Counted from the first letter of the stretch, positions 48,601 to 58,381 are shown. The stretch is DNA of 64,000 nt from Erwinia pyri (GCF_030758455.1 NZ_CP132353.1:1-64000), one strand, 5' to 3'. Translations and numbers: made by a program. Notes: a model not told the origin generated them from the letters alone.

Positions 48601-48618
48601 AGCACGGTTGGCAGGCGG
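48601..48618. repeat. 18-bp direct repeat, copy 2
   Basis: AGCACGGTTGGCAGGCGG, identical to 47923-47940. It lies 138 bp upstream of the antitoxin start, outside any gene, and looks like a leftover of a second toxin 3' end or an insertion duplication. Confidence 0.85.
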
Positions 48619-48627
48619 GTTACCTTT

Positions 48628-48662
48628 CTCATCACAGGCGGGATATCCCCACCTGCGATGAG
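48628..48662. repeat. Hairpin downstream of yiaF
   Basis: CTCATC-A-CAGG-C-GGG and CCC-A-CCTG-C-GATGAG form a long bulged stem-loop 34 bp past the yiaF stop. It may be the yiaF transcript end. Confidence 0.55.
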
Positions 48663-48695
48663 TCTGTAATAGCTATCCAGATTTAGCCGGGCGGC

Positions 48696-49412
48696 TTACT
48701 GGAAACTGCCCTGCAGCGCGCTTTGCGCCTGGCTCAGCGCCTGAGCGTTGGCGGAAAGGTTCTGCATCAGCGTATTGTACTGCGTTGCCTGCTGCTGCGT
48801 CGGGAACTGGATAGCCGGGCCGTTAAAGGTGACCTGGCTTCCCTGTGCCTGCAGGAAATCACCGGTCTGCACCGCATCCTGGCTCAGCGTCTGTAACGCG
48901 GGCAGCAGCGGCTGCAGCGAATTTGCTGGCTGCGTCACGACTTTGTTATAGACGTTGTCATAAACGGTTTTCAGCTCTTCGGGCTGCTTCAGCGCCGCCT
49001 TGCTGCTGTCGGCCTGCGTTTTGGCCGCCTGAATTTGCTGAGTCAGCACGCCCAGCGAACCGCTGGCCTGACGCAATGAGTCACGACGAGTCAGATAATC
49101 CTGCGGCGTACGAATGGCGGAAAGCTCATCCACCACCGGCTTCATGCCGGACTCCACGGCGCGGTTAACCTGCTGAGAAAAACCGTAAAGAATGGCGTAA
49201 TCGCTGACGTAATTACCAAACTTTTGTTTCTGATCTTCACTGAGGCTCGGCAAATGTTCGCCGCTGCGCATCACCGTGTTTTGCAGGAAATCGATAAAAG
49301 CTTTGCGCTGATCGGCTTCTTTATCACCGCAGCCGGTGAGCTGGAAAACCAGAAACAGTGCCACAAACGGCACCAGCAGACGTGACCAGACGCGAGAAAG
49401 TCCTGTCGTCAT
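48696..49412 (-). CDS. yiaF: DUF3053 lipoprotein YiaF
   Basis: A 238-residue lipoprotein. The signal segment LLVPFVALFLVFQLTGC ends in a lipobox and is followed by a helical domain (DKEADQRKAFIDFLQNTV onward) with possible coiled coil in the middle. I chose ATG 49412, with AGGAG eight bases upstream; the longer frame from 49538 would bury the signal peptide. It resembles E. coli YiaF, which lies next to yiaG there. Here a seven-gene operon sits between them. The function is unknown. Confidence 0.88.
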   Translation of the reverse strand: MTTGLSRVWSRLLVPFVALFLVFQLTGCGDKEADQRKAFIDFLQNTVMRSGEHLPSLSEDQKQKFGNYVSDYAILYGFSQQVNRAVESGMKPVVDELSAIRTPQDYLTRRDSLRQASGSLGVLTQQIQAAKTQADSSKAALKQPEELKTVYDNVYNKVVTQPANSLQPLLPALQTLSQDAVQTGDFLQAQGSQVTFNGPAIQFPTQQQATQYNTLMQNLSANAQALSQAQSALQGSFQ

Positions 49413-49555
49413 GGGAAGTAACTCCTGTAATTGTAGGGCTTGCAAAGAAATGAGGGCGGCGTGCGCCGCCTCTGAAGAATAGTCTAACTCGTGCGGGGAG
49501 GATACGGAAAACAGGGCCGGAAGGGTGAAGAAATTCACGCTTCCGGCAGCAGAGC

Positions 49556-51157
49556 TTAGAAAACCAGGGCCTGGCCATCTTTGCGGCTTTCTGTGGCGGC
49601 AATGTAGAAGCCCTGTGGGTCGCGAACAATCGCCTGCGCGCCGCCAAAGTTATAGGTCTGTAGCGGATCTTCCACCACAATTTTATGTCCCATCGCACGC
49701 AGGGCGGCAATCGTATTCAGCGCCATTGCTGGCTCCACGCTCACCTCGCGGCCTTCCACCACGCGCCAGCGCGGCGCATCAATCGCCGCCTGAGGATTCT
49801 GTTTCGCCAGCATAATCCGCAGTGCCATCTGCAGATGCCCCTGCGCCTGCATCGGCCCGCCCATCACGCCAAAGGACATCAGCGGCTGGCCTTCACCATC
49901 CAGCGCAAAGGCGGGGATAATGGTGTGGAAAGCGCGCTTGCTGGCCGCAACCACGTTCGGATGGTTCTCCTCCAGCACAAAGCCTGCGCCGCGGTTTTGC
50001 AGGCTGATGCCGGTGCCCGGCACCACCACCCCTGAACCAAAGCCCATGTAGTTGGACTGAATAAACGAGACCATCATCCCGCTGGCGTCGGCGGTGGAGA
50101 GATAGACCGTGCCGCTCTGCTTTGGCGCACCAAAAGTAAAGTCGCCGGCTCTGGCCGGGTCGATCAGCGCGGCGCGGGTTTTCAGATACTCATCGCTAAG
50201 CAGCAGCTCCGCCGGAAACTCCATGTGATCCTCATCGGCCACGTAGCGCTCCAGATCTACCAGCGCCAGCTTCATCGCTTCGATAGAGAGATGCAGCCAC
50301 TGCACGGAATCTGGCTCATAGAGGCCGATATCCCACTGCTCAAGAATACCCAGCGCCATCAGCGTAGCGATCCCCTGGCCGTTCGGAGGCAGCTCCTGAA
50401 CCGAGCCGCCTGCAAACGGACGCGACAGCATCTCCACCCAGTCAGCCTTGTGGTTTTTCAGATCTTCCAGCGTCAGCGCCGCGCCGTGCTCTCTGGCGAA
50501 GGCGGCAATTTTTTCTGCCAGCTCGCCGCGATAGAACGCTTCGCCATTGGTGGCAGCAATTTTTTCCAGCGTATCCGCCTGGTCCGGATTGCGGAACAGT
50601 TCGCCAACTTTTGGCGCGCGGCCTTCCGGCGCAAAGCAGGCGCTGAAGCCTGGCTGGTCACGCAGCTTATTGAAGCCGCGCTCCCAGAGATGACCGATCA
50701 GCGGCGAAACGGGGAAACCGTTGCGGGCATACTCAATGGCCGGTTGCGCCAGCGTGGTCATCGGCAGCGTGCCAAACCGTTCGGCCAGTTCTACCCAGGC
50801 AGAGACCGCACCCGGCACCGTCACCGCATCCCAGCCGATTTCCGGCATGGCGGCCAGGTGAGCAAAAGTCTCCCGCGACCAGGCAGCAGGCGCACGGCCC
50901 GAAGCGTTCAGCGCATGCAGTTTTTCACCGTCCCAGATAATGGCGAAAGCGTCACTGCCGATGCCGTTGCCGGTGGGTTCCACCACCGTCAGCGCCATCG
51001 CGGTGGCAATCGCTGCGTCAACCGCGTTGCCGCCCAGTTGCAGCATGCGGATCCCCGCCTGCGCGGCCAGCGGCTGTGACGCCGCCACCGCATTACGCCC
51101 CATCATCGGCGCGCGGTAAGATGGGTATCCCACGTTAAAATCACTGATTCCACTCAT
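49556..51157 (-). CDS. Gamma-glutamyltransferase family protein
   Basis: A 533-residue Ntn-hydrolase made as one chain and expected to self-cleave before Thr350 (in KQSGTVYLSTAD). The N-terminal signature (AASQPLAAQAGIRMLQLGGNAVDAAIA) and GVMGGPMQAQGHLQ are typical. No signal peptide is visible, unlike periplasmic E. coli Ggt, so it is probably cytoplasmic. As the last gene of a peptide ABC operon it likely cleaves gamma-glutamyl compounds after import. It could also be a cephalosporin-acylase-like or YwrD-type enzyme. Confidence 0.9.
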   Translation of the reverse strand: MSGISDFNVGYPSYRAPMMGRNAVAASQPLAAQAGIRMLQLGGNAVDAAIATAMALTVVEPTGNGIGSDAFAIIWDGEKLHALNASGRAPAAWSRETFAHLAAMPEIGWDAVTVPGAVSAWVELAERFGTLPMTTLAQPAIEYARNGFPVSPLIGHLWERGFNKLRDQPGFSACFAPEGRAPKVGELFRNPDQADTLEKIAATNGEAFYRGELAEKIAAFAREHGAALTLEDLKNHKADWVEMLSRPFAGGSVQELPPNGQGIATLMALGILEQWDIGLYEPDSVQWLHLSIEAMKLALVDLERYVADEDHMEFPAELLLSDEYLKTRAALIDPARAGDFTFGAPKQSGTVYLSTADASGMMVSFIQSNYMGFGSGVVVPGTGISLQNRGAGFVLEENHPNVVAASKRAFHTIIPAFALDGEGQPLMSFGVMGGPMQAQGHLQMALRIMLAKQNPQAAIDAPRWRVVEGREVSVEPAMALNTIAALRAMGHKIVVEDPLQTYNFGGAQAIVRDPQGFYIAATESRKDGQALVF

Positions 51158-51173
51158 AGCCGTTCCTTAATGA

Positions 51174-52049
51174 TTAGTCGTTGCGCGGATCGAGCGCGTC
51201 GCGCAGTCCGTCGCCCAGCAGATTGAAGCCCTGCACGATAAGAAAAATGGCAAGGCCGGGGAAAACCGACATCCAGGGGGCCTGCTCCAGAAAACCTTTG
51301 GCCGTATTCAGCATCGCGCCCCAGGAGGGAGCAGGCGGCTGTTGCCCAAGCCCCAGAAAGGAGAGGCTGGCCTCGGTAATAATGGCGGAGGCGATAGCCA
51401 GCGTGGCCTGCACCAGAATCGGCGACATCACGTTAGGCAGCACGTAGCGCAGCACAATCCAGCGGTCAGGCAGGCCGATAGCGCGTGCGCCGTCGATATA
51501 CTCTTCATTGCGAATGGCAATCACCTGCCCGCGCGTCAGACGGGCAAAAATGGGCATGGCGGATAAACCGATAGCGATCATCGCGTTGCCAAGACTGGGG
51601 CCGAGAAAGGCGCCCAGGGCGATAGCAAGGATCAGAAAAGGGCAGGCGAGCAGGGCTTCGATAAAGCGGGAGATCACGCCGTCCCAGATCCCCTGCCAGT
51701 ACCCGGCAATCAGCCCCAGCGGCACGCCAACCAGAATGGCGATCAGCACGGAGATGCAGCCTGCCAGCAGCGAGCTGCGGGCGCCCCAGATCAGGCGGGA
51801 TAAAATATCGCGGCCCAGCTCATCGGTGCCGAGCCAGTAGAGGGCTGAAGGCGCTTTACGCACCGCCAGAAAATTGGCTTTGATCGGGTCAAACGGCGCC
51901 AGCCAGGGCGCCAGAAGGGCCACGATCACAAAGAAGAGCACAATCACCGCACCGATAACCGCGCTTTTGTTGCCGAGAAACTTTTTCAGCACGCGGTTGG
52001 TGGGTTTGCGTAGTGCAGCAGCGCTGCCAGCGGCCAGAACTTCACTCAT
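51174..52049 (-). CDS. Peptide ABC transporter permease (DppC/OppC type)
   Basis: A 291-residue inner-membrane permease with about six helices and the EAA loop (IDGARAIGLPDRWIVLRYVLPNV). It has the DppC start pattern (FLGNKSAVIGAVIVLFFVIVALLAPWLAPFDP). It follows the DppB-type gene by two bases. Confidence 0.93.
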   Translation of the reverse strand: MSEVLAAGSAAALRKPTNRVLKKFLGNKSAVIGAVIVLFFVIVALLAPWLAPFDPIKANFLAVRKAPSALYWLGTDELGRDILSRLIWGARSSLLAGCISVLIAILVGVPLGLIAGYWQGIWDGVISRFIEALLACPFLILAIALGAFLGPSLGNAMIAIGLSAMPIFARLTRGQVIAIRNEEYIDGARAIGLPDRWIVLRYVLPNVMSPILVQATLAIASAIITEASLSFLGLGQQPPAPSWGAMLNTAKGFLEQAPWMSVFPGLAIFLIVQGFNLLGDGLRDALDPRND

Positions 52050-52051
52050 CG

Positions 52052-52993
52052 TCAGCCTCGCATCTTAGGATTGATCAGCACATACAGGACGTCAGCCAGC
52101 AGGTTCAGCAGCAGGAAGCCGATAGCCACCACCAGCACTACCCCCTGCACCACGGCGTAATCACGGTTAAATACCGCATCGACAATCATTTTGCCGAAGC
52201 CCGGCAGGGTAAAGACCTGCTCCGTCAGCACCGCGCCGCCCAGCAGCTCGCCAAACAGCAGCGTGGTCAGCGTAATCACCGGCACCAGCGCGTTGCGGAA
52301 GGCATGCTTTAAAATCACCTTTTTCGGCAGCAGACCTTTGGCTCTGGCGGTACGGATGTAGTCCGCTTTCAGCACCGCAATCATCGAGGCGCGCGTGTGG
52401 CGCATCAGCGTGGCGGCCAGGCCGGTGCCCAGCACCAGCGCCGGCAGCAGCAGCGTTTTGAGGTTTTGTGAAACGCTCTCACTCAGCGAGACGTAGCCAG
52501 AGGCGGGGAGCCACTGAAGATGCACGGAAAAGAGCAGGATCAGCAGGATCCCCAGCCAGAAGTGCGGGATCGAGATCCCGGAAAGCGCGACAAAGTTGGT
52601 GGTGTGATCGACCCAGCTGTTTTTCCGCACGGCAGCGACGATCCCCATACTGATGCCGACAACCAGCGCCACTATCATCGCCAGCAGCGACAGCTCCAGC
52701 GTGACCGGAAGCTTGCTGGCGATAAGCGTAGTGACCGGCTCCTGCGTGCGCAGCGAGGTACCCAGGTCACCGCGCAGCGCGTTACCCAGCCACCAGAGAT
52801 ACTGCGTCGGCAGCGGATCGTTCAGGTGATACTGCTCTCTGAGCTGGGCTATCACCGCCGGATCGCGCTCTTCCCCCGCCATCGCCAGCACCGGGTCGCC
52901 CGGCAGCAGCTTCTGCAGCGAGAAGACCATAATGCTCACCAGAAACAGCGTGGGGATAGCCAGCAGCAGGCGTTTACAGATCAATTCCAACAT
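52052..52993 (-). CDS. Peptide ABC transporter permease (DppB/OppB type)
   Basis: A 313-residue permease starting MLELICKRLLLAIPTLFLVSIMVF. It has the family LPGDPVLAMAG segment and EAA loop (YIRTARAKGLLPKKVILKHAFRNALVPV). It pairs with the DppC-type protein to form the channel. Confidence 0.94.
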   Translation of the reverse strand: MLELICKRLLLAIPTLFLVSIMVFSLQKLLPGDPVLAMAGEERDPAVIAQLREQYHLNDPLPTQYLWWLGNALRGDLGTSLRTQEPVTTLIASKLPVTLELSLLAMIVALVVGISMGIVAAVRKNSWVDHTTNFVALSGISIPHFWLGILLILLFSVHLQWLPASGYVSLSESVSQNLKTLLLPALVLGTGLAATLMRHTRASMIAVLKADYIRTARAKGLLPKKVILKHAFRNALVPVITLTTLLFGELLGGAVLTEQVFTLPGFGKMIVDAVFNRDYAVVQGVVLVVAIGFLLLNLLADVLYVLINPKMRG

Positions 52994-53007
52994 GGTCGCT
53001 CTCCGGC

Positions 53008-54522
53008 TCAGGGTGCCATTTTCACGCCAGCCAGGCGTACCAGCCCGTCCGGCCAGGCCTTAAAGCCCTGCACTTTTTTGTTCAGGCCAAAGATGCGCGG
53101 CTCAAAGTAGAGGTAGGCAATCGGCATATCGGTTTGCAGCTGCTTCACCACTTTGTCATACAGCCCCTGGCGTGTGGCCGGATCGTTGGTCTGACGTGCT
53201 TCGGTCAGCCAGGCATCGACCTGAGGATTGCTGTAACGCCCGTCGTTCAGGGTGCCCTTGCTGTTGATAAAGGAGAAGATGCTGCCATCAGGATCGGGAC
53301 GCCCCGACCAGCCGGAGAGGCTGAGCTGGAAATCGCCGCGCTGCTGACGATCCAGCAGGGAAGCAAACTCACTCATCTGCAGGTTCACGTTAAATCCGGC
53401 TTCGCTCACCATCGCCTGAATCACCTGGCCGACCTGCTGCGAGGTGGGGTTATTGGTGACTAACAGGGTGACGTTGACTGGCGTTTTCACGCCAGCCGCA
53501 GCCAGCAGGGCTTTGGCCTTTTCCACATCGCGAGGCGCGATCGGCAGCTTGACGTGGTAAGGACTGACCGGCGAGAACGCCTGATTTGAGGGCGCGTATA
53601 AGCCTTCGAACGCCACCTGATTCAGCGCATCGCGGTCGATAGCCAGCGAGAACGCTTCCCGCACGCGGGCATCCTTCACAAACGGGTTGTTCGGGTCCAC
53701 TTTGCCGTTGGCGATATTGAAGGTAATGCCCTGATAGCCCAGGCCAGTGACTTTGGCGAGGCTCAGTTTGCTGTCAGCCTCCACGGTTTTTACGTCGCTG
53801 GCGGCAATGCCTTCGGTCAGATCGAGATCGCCAGAACGCAGGTTCGCCAGACGTACCGAGGCATCAGGAATGGGCAGGAACACCACTTTATCGAAGTGAT
53901 AGGCTGACTTGTTCCAGTAATTATCGAAGCGTTTCAGGACGATGCGATCCTGCTGCACGCGGCTTTCAAACTGATAAGGGCCGGAGCAGACCGGATGGGT
54001 GGCAAAATCGGGCTTCGCCGCCGCTTTGGGGGCCAGCATCGCACCAGCGCGATCGGTGAGCTGACTCAGCAGGGCAGCGTCAGCATTTTTCAGGTGGAAT
54101 ACCACCTGTGAAGGGGAAGCAACTTCAACCGACTCAATCGAGGAGATTTCGCTTTTGCGCAGCGAACCGGGCAGCGTCAGGGCGCGTTCAATATTAAATT
54201 TCACCGCTTCAGCATCAAACTTCTCGCCATCCTGGAAGGTCACGCCCTGGCGGAGATTCATGGTCAGCGTTTTGCCATCCTCACTCCATTTCCAGTCCGT
54301 TGCCAGGCCCGGTATCACCTTCAGGTGTTCATCCACATCCACCAGACGGTCGCACATGGCCGCAAAGACAAAGCGGCCGTAATAGGTGCGCGCCAGATGC
54401 GGGTCGAGCATATCGGGATCGGCACCCAGGCCGATGCGCAGCGTGCTTTCAGCCTGGGCCTGCAGGCTGCCGATCAGCATCAGGCCGCCCAGGGCGGTCA
54501 ACAACGTGTGGCGTACTTTCAT
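53008..54522 (-). CDS. Peptide/opine-type ABC transporter substrate-binding protein
   Basis: A 504-residue family 5 solute-binding protein with a signal peptide (MKVRHTLLTALGGLMLIGSLQAQAE). Family motifs are RIGLGADPDMLDPHLA, WKWSEDGKTLTMNLRQGVTFQDGEKFDAEAV and VREAFSLAIDRDALN. The start overlaps the DppF-type stop by four bases. It should set substrate choice; gamma-glutamyl peptides such as glutathione are inferred from the operon. Confidence 0.93.
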   Translation of the reverse strand: MKVRHTLLTALGGLMLIGSLQAQAESTLRIGLGADPDMLDPHLARTYYGRFVFAAMCDRLVDVDEHLKVIPGLATDWKWSEDGKTLTMNLRQGVTFQDGEKFDAEAVKFNIERALTLPGSLRKSEISSIESVEVASPSQVVFHLKNADAALLSQLTDRAGAMLAPKAAAKPDFATHPVCSGPYQFESRVQQDRIVLKRFDNYWNKSAYHFDKVVFLPIPDASVRLANLRSGDLDLTEGIAASDVKTVEADSKLSLAKVTGLGYQGITFNIANGKVDPNNPFVKDARVREAFSLAIDRDALNQVAFEGLYAPSNQAFSPVSPYHVKLPIAPRDVEKAKALLAAAGVKTPVNVTLLVTNNPTSQQVGQVIQAMVSEAGFNVNLQMSEFASLLDRQQRGDFQLSLSGWSGRPDPDGSIFSFINSKGTLNDGRYSNPQVDAWLTEARQTNDPATRQGLYDKVVKQLQTDMPIAYLYFEPRIFGLNKKVQGFKAWPDGLVRLAGVKMAP

Positions 54523-55610
54523 CGCGTCACTTCTCCAGAGGGGGTGATTGAGTGTTGTTTTACCGCCTGTTCAAACAGCGCACGGCGCTGCAGAAAAGCG
54601 GAAGAGGGAGGTGCAATGGTTATCACGCTGCGGTCGCGGTTAAGCTCCTGCCAGCGATGGCAGGCTACCTGACGGCCGCCCGGTAAAATCTGGTTGATGG
54701 GTTCGATGCGGCGGCATTCGTCGGTGACGTGCGGGCAGCGGGTATGAAAACGGCAGCCGGAAGGCGGCGAGGCGGGATCGGGCAGATCGCCCTGCAGCAT
54801 CGGGATCTGACGCTCTGCGCCAGGCTGCATCTGCGGCGCAGAGGCAATCAGCGCCTGGGTATAGGGGTGCAGCGGCGCATCAAAAATCTCGTCCACCGTC
54901 GCCAGTTCCACAATCTGCCCGAGGTACATCACCGCCACGCGGTCGCTCATATGGCGGATCACCGCCAGGCCGTGCGCCACGATAATCATGGTCAGCCCAA
55001 ACTGCTGTTTCAGGCTCTCCAGCAGATTCACCACCTGCGCCTGCACCGAGACGTCCAGCGCGGAAACCGGCTCATCGCCCAGCAGCAGTTTTGGACCTGA
55101 CGCCAGCGCGCGGGCAATGCCGATACGCTGGCGCTGTCCGCCTGAAAACTCATGGGGATAGCGGCGGGCCCAGGCCGCAGGCAGCCCGACGGTTTGCAGC
55201 AGATCGGCCACTTTTTCCTGACGTTGCCGTCCGTTAAGCGATTCATGCAGCCAGATCGGCTCGCCGACGATGCTCTCCACGTTCATCCGGGGATTCAGTG
55301 AGGCAAAGGGATCCTGAAAGATAATTTGCAGCTCCCGGCGCAGCTGATTGAGGCGCGCGCCGCTGGCTTTGGTGATCTCTTCGCCCTGATAGAAAACGGC
55401 TCCCTGAGAAGGGGAAAGCAGGCGTAACAGCAGGCGGCCCAGCGTGGATTTCCCTGAGCCGGACTCGCCCACGATCGCCAGCGTTTCACCAGGCATCACC
55501 CGCAACGAGATACGGTCAACGGCGGTAACCTGCAGGTTGCGTTTAAACAGGCGGGTGGGTCCGGCAAAGGTTTTGCTCAGATCGGTACATTCCAGAATCG
55601 GGGTGCTCAT
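54519..55610 (-). CDS. Peptide ABC transporter ATP-binding protein (DppF/OppF type)
   Basis: A 363-residue ATPase with Walker A GESGSGKST, the ABC signature EFSGGQRQRIGIARAL, Walker B LLLGDEPVSALD and the C-terminal oligopeptide domain with cysteines (GCRFHTRCPHVTDECR). It overlaps both neighbours by four bases. Confidence 0.94.
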   Translation of the reverse strand: MSTPILECTDLSKTFAGPTRLFKRNLQVTAVDRISLRVMPGETLAIVGESGSGKSTLGRLLLRLLSPSQGAVFYQGEEITKASGARLNQLRRELQIIFQDPFASLNPRMNVESIVGEPIWLHESLNGRQRQEKVADLLQTVGLPAAWARRYPHEFSGGQRQRIGIARALASGPKLLLGDEPVSALDVSVQAQVVNLLESLKQQFGLTMIIVAHGLAVIRHMSDRVAVMYLGQIVELATVDEIFDAPLHPYTQALIASAPQMQPGAERQIPMLQGDLPDPASPPSGCRFHTRCPHVTDECRRIEPINQILPGGRQVACHRWQELNRDRSVITIAPPSSAFLQRRALFEQAVKQHSITPSGEVTR

Positions 55611-56611
55611 GCAATTTCTCCCAGCGCGATGTGCTGTTCCAGCGGGGCACGAAAACAGGCCACCTGATGACGCTCGCCAAAGTCTTCCAGCGCAGGTTTA
55701 TGCTGATGACAGCGGGTTTCAGCAAAGGGGCAGCGGGTGGCAAAACGGCAGCCAGCGGGCATCTGTTCTGGCAACGGTACGGTGCCGGGGATTGTGGCCA
55801 GGGTGGCGCTGCGCGCGCCCAGACTAGGGATCGAGCCCATCAGACCGATGGTGTAAGGGTGCTGCGGATCGTTAAAAATCTCCGCCACATCGCCCGTTTC
55901 CACCACCTGCCCGGCGTACATGACCGCCACGCGCTGCGCCACTTCCGCCACCACGCCCAGGTCGTGGGTGATCATCAGTACGGCGGTGCCGGTCTCCGCT
56001 TTCAGGGTATTCAGCAACGAGAGAATTTGTGCCTGGATCGTCACGTCGAGCGCGGTTGTCGGCTCATCGGCGATCAGTAATTTCGGCCGGTTGATCAGCG
56101 CCATCGCGATCATAACGCGCTGACGCATGCCGCCGGAGAGCTGGTGGGGATACGCTTTCAGCCGCATTTCAGGCGCGGGGATCTGCACCTTTTCCAGAAT
56201 CTGCAGCGCCGCCTGCATCGCTTCACGACGGCTGACATTGCGATGGCGCATCACTGCTTCACTCAGCTGATCGCCCAGCGTAAAGGCGGGATTCAGCGAG
56301 GTCATCGGCTCCTGAAAAATCATCGCCAGCTCGTTGCCGCGGATATCGGCATAGTCACGAGGGGTGAGCTTCAGCAGATCCTTTTCCAGAAAAGTTATGT
56401 CGCCCTGCTTCACCTGAGCGCTGGCGGGTAGCAGCCCCATCAGCGCCAGCGAGGTTATGCTTTTTCCGCAGCCCGATTCGCCCACCAGCGCCAGCGTTTC
56501 TCCGGCATGGACCTGCAGGGAGATGTTGTCCAGTACGCTGACTGGCGAGCCGGCAAACTGTACGTTCAGCTGGCTCAGCGCCAGCACCGGGTGAGAGTGT
56601 TCAGCGGTCAT
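55607..56611 (-). CDS. Peptide ABC transporter ATP-binding protein (DppD/OppD type)
   Basis: A 334-residue ATPase with Walker A GESGCGKS, signature [17 protein letters not shown], Walker [13 protein letters not shown] and the C-terminal cysteine motif ([15 protein letters not shown]). It overlaps the GntR regulator and the DppF-type gene by four bases each. Confidence 0.94.
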   Translation of the reverse strand: MTAEHSHPVLALSQLNVQFAGSPVSVLDNISLQVHAGETLALVGESGCGKSITSLALMGLLPASAQVKQGDITFLEKDLLKLTPRDYADIRGNELAMIFQEPMTSLNPAFTLGDQLSEAVMRHRNVSRREAMQAALQILEKVQIPAPEMRLKAYPHQLSGGMRQRVMIAMALINRPKLLIADEPTTALDVTIQAQILSLLNTLKAETGTAVLMITHDLGVVAEVAQRVAVMYAGQVVETGDVAEIFNDPQHPYTIGLMGSIPSLGARSATLATIPGTVPLPEQMPAGCRFATRCPFAETRCHQHKPALEDFGERHQVACFRAPLEQHIALGEIA

Positions 56612-57327
56612 GGGTGCTCCTCTTCGCCGCAGCTGATAGCTTCAATCAGGGCCTGCTGTAGCACCAGCAGGTGTTCTCGCATGGCTGCGGCTGCCTCAGG
56701 CGGCTGGCGGGCGGCAATATGTTGCACCAGGCGTTGGTGATGGTCGTCATAATGGTTCAGCCGCTCCTGCGTCCTGGCCAGCACCCGCAGATGTTGCCAG
56801 CTCGGTTCACGCCGCACGGCGTCAACGGCATCAAACAGCCCCAGCATCAGGCGGTTTCCGGCAGCTTCGGCAATGGCACGATGGAAGGCGCTGTCCCACA
56901 GTTCGTGCTGGTCGCCATCGCCCAGGGAGATACTCTGCATGCGCTCCAGCAGGCGCTTTAGCAGGGCAATCTGTTCATTGCTGGCGCGCAGAGCGGCCAG
57001 ACGCGCCAGCCCCGGCTCCAGCTGAATGCGCGCTTCCATCACCTCCAGCAGGTTGGATCGCTGCGGAAGATCCTGCAAAACCAGAGGCTGTACCGGTGCG
57101 GCAGGGCCGACAAAGGTGCCCTTGCCCTGCTTACGCCAGATCCGGCCCTCTTCTTCCAGCACGTCCAGCGCCCGACGGATCTCCCGCCGGCCAACGGTAA
57201 ACCGTTCCGCCAGCTCACGTTCGGTTGGCAGAGGTAACTCCGGCTGTCGCTCCTGCTGCTGGATCAGCTGGCGCAGCTTTTCCAGCGCGGAGCTGGAGTT
57301 GACGGCAGTTTCTGACGTGTCACCCAT
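56608..57327 (-). CDS. GntR/FadR-family regulator of the peptide ABC operon
   Basis: A 239-residue regulator. It has an N-terminal winged helix (LPTERELAERFTVGRREIRRALDVLEEEGRIWRKQGKGTFVG) and an FCD domain from about residue 90 (LLEVMEARIQLEPGLARLAALR). It is the first gene of the seven-gene operon, so the operon is probably autoregulated. A 27-bp palindrome lies about 105 bp upstream, and a half-site of it overlaps the sequence just before the start codon. Confidence 0.9.
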   Translation of the reverse strand: MGDTSETAVNSSSALEKLRQLIQQQERQPELPLPTERELAERFTVGRREIRRALDVLEEEGRIWRKQGKGTFVGPAAPVQPLVLQDLPQRSNLLEVMEARIQLEPGLARLAALRASNEQIALLKRLLERMQSISLGDGDQHELWDSAFHRAIAEAAGNRLMLGLFDAVDAVRREPSWQHLRVLARTQERLNHYDDHHQRLVQHIAARQPPEAAAAMREHLLVLQQALIEAISCGEEEHP

Positions 57328-57431
57328 AATTGGTTCGCTTATTTATTCATCGTTTAAGGAAGCGCTTTCGGCAGTAAGCCCGGCCAGCGTGCAGGCAAGG
57401 CGTGATGACCTGTTTATTACAGTAGGCAAGA

Positions 57432-57458
57432 ACTGAACCAATTTTTAATTGGTTCAGT
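57432..57458. promoter_or_regulatory. Palindromic operator upstream of the GntR-type gene
   Basis: Two perfect 12-base arms (ACTGAACCAATT and complement) surround TTT. The half-site AATTGGTTC recurs at 57328-57336, immediately upstream of the GntR start codon. The pair suggests looping or occlusion autoregulation. Confidence 0.7.
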
Positions 57459-58087
57459 ATTCTGTGAGTATGGTCTCGCTAATTAGTTGAATTACGGACG
57501 GTTTAAATAGAAGGGAACAACGGGCAGCTGCTTTCTGCAGAAAATTGTTCTGCTGCTTTTTGGTGCAAACGGCGACCCTGAATGCACCAGTTAGGGCACC
57601 TGGGGGAGAGCCGGTGGAAATCACCCTTTCAGCGCTTGAAAAGTTTCAGCGCGCTCTCCAGGGCGATCGGACGACCCGATAATAAGGACTTTTTACCTGC
57701 CGGGCAGACTCGGAAATTTCTGAAAAAGATAAGTACAAAAACGGGCAGATTATAAAATCAATCAGGCGAATAGTTGCGGAAGTGACTAGTGTAAGCGGTA
57801 CCATTCGCGCTCTGTCTGGATCAGCTAAAAAGCAGCCGCTGGTAGGGGAAAAGTGACTCTTGTTTAAGGTGGACCTGAGGCAGAAGCAAGTGTGAAAAAT
57901 AGTCAAAAAATATGACGCAAATCGCATGATTTGATCTAATACTTAGAACCTGGCGTTTCCCTGCGCTGTCTCTCTGAGCCCTACTCTCTGAGCAACCCAG
58001 CGGCTGTTGTCGCCAATATTCTGAACCTGAGCCTCAGGTTCTTACCCTCTGGCCGTTCACATTTGTGATTTTTATGAGGAGAGCCTT
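57459..58087. other. Intergenic region between the GntR operon and yiaG
   Basis: About 630 bp beyond the operator without a convincing gene. A 93-codon minus-strand frame at 57646-57927 has no ribosome site or recognisable product. A weak -10 (TAATAC, 57937-57942) may drive yiaG, leaving a leader of about 140 nt. The leader contains GAACCTGA-GCC-TCAGGTTC at 58023-58041, a perfect hairpin that may regulate yiaG or protect its mRNA. Confidence 0.5.
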
Positions 58088-58381
58088 ATGGAATTGAAAG
58101 ATCCGATGGGCGAATTGTTGTCGAGTCTGGAACATATTGTATTAACGCGTGAAGTTATCCAAGCCGCTCCCGCATTAAAGGGTGAAGTGACCGTGCCCGA
58201 ACCAAAACGCATCAGGGAAATTACCGGCATGGAGATTGATGAGTTTGCCCTGGCATTGGGCGTCAGCGTTTCTTCGGTGAAAAGCTGGGAAGCCAAGCGC
58301 ACGAAACCTTCGCGCAGTGCACAGAAACTGATGCAGTTAATACAATTTAATCCTTGCCTCAGCAGAGAACTGCTGGGGTAG
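58088..58381 (+). CDS. yiaG: HTH-type regulator YiaG
   Basis: A 97-residue protein with a C-terminal Xre-type helix-turn-helix (MEIDEFALALGVSVSSVKSWEAKRTKPSRSAQKLMQLI). It closely resembles E. coli YiaG (96). HigA-type antitoxins share the fold, but no toxin gene is adjacent. GAGGAG lies about seven bases before the ATG. It sits beside glyS as in E. coli, but cspA, which lies between them there, is missing. Confidence 0.93.
   Translation: MELKDPMGELLSSLEHIVLTREVIQAAPALKGEVTVPEPKRIREITGMEIDEFALALGVSVSSVKSWEAKRTKPSRSAQKLMQLIQFNPCLSRELLG

Noticed and set aside
57646..57927. 93-codon minus-strand frame upstream of yiaG
   Set aside because: No ribosome site, no recognisable motif, and an unlikely composition; treated as chance.
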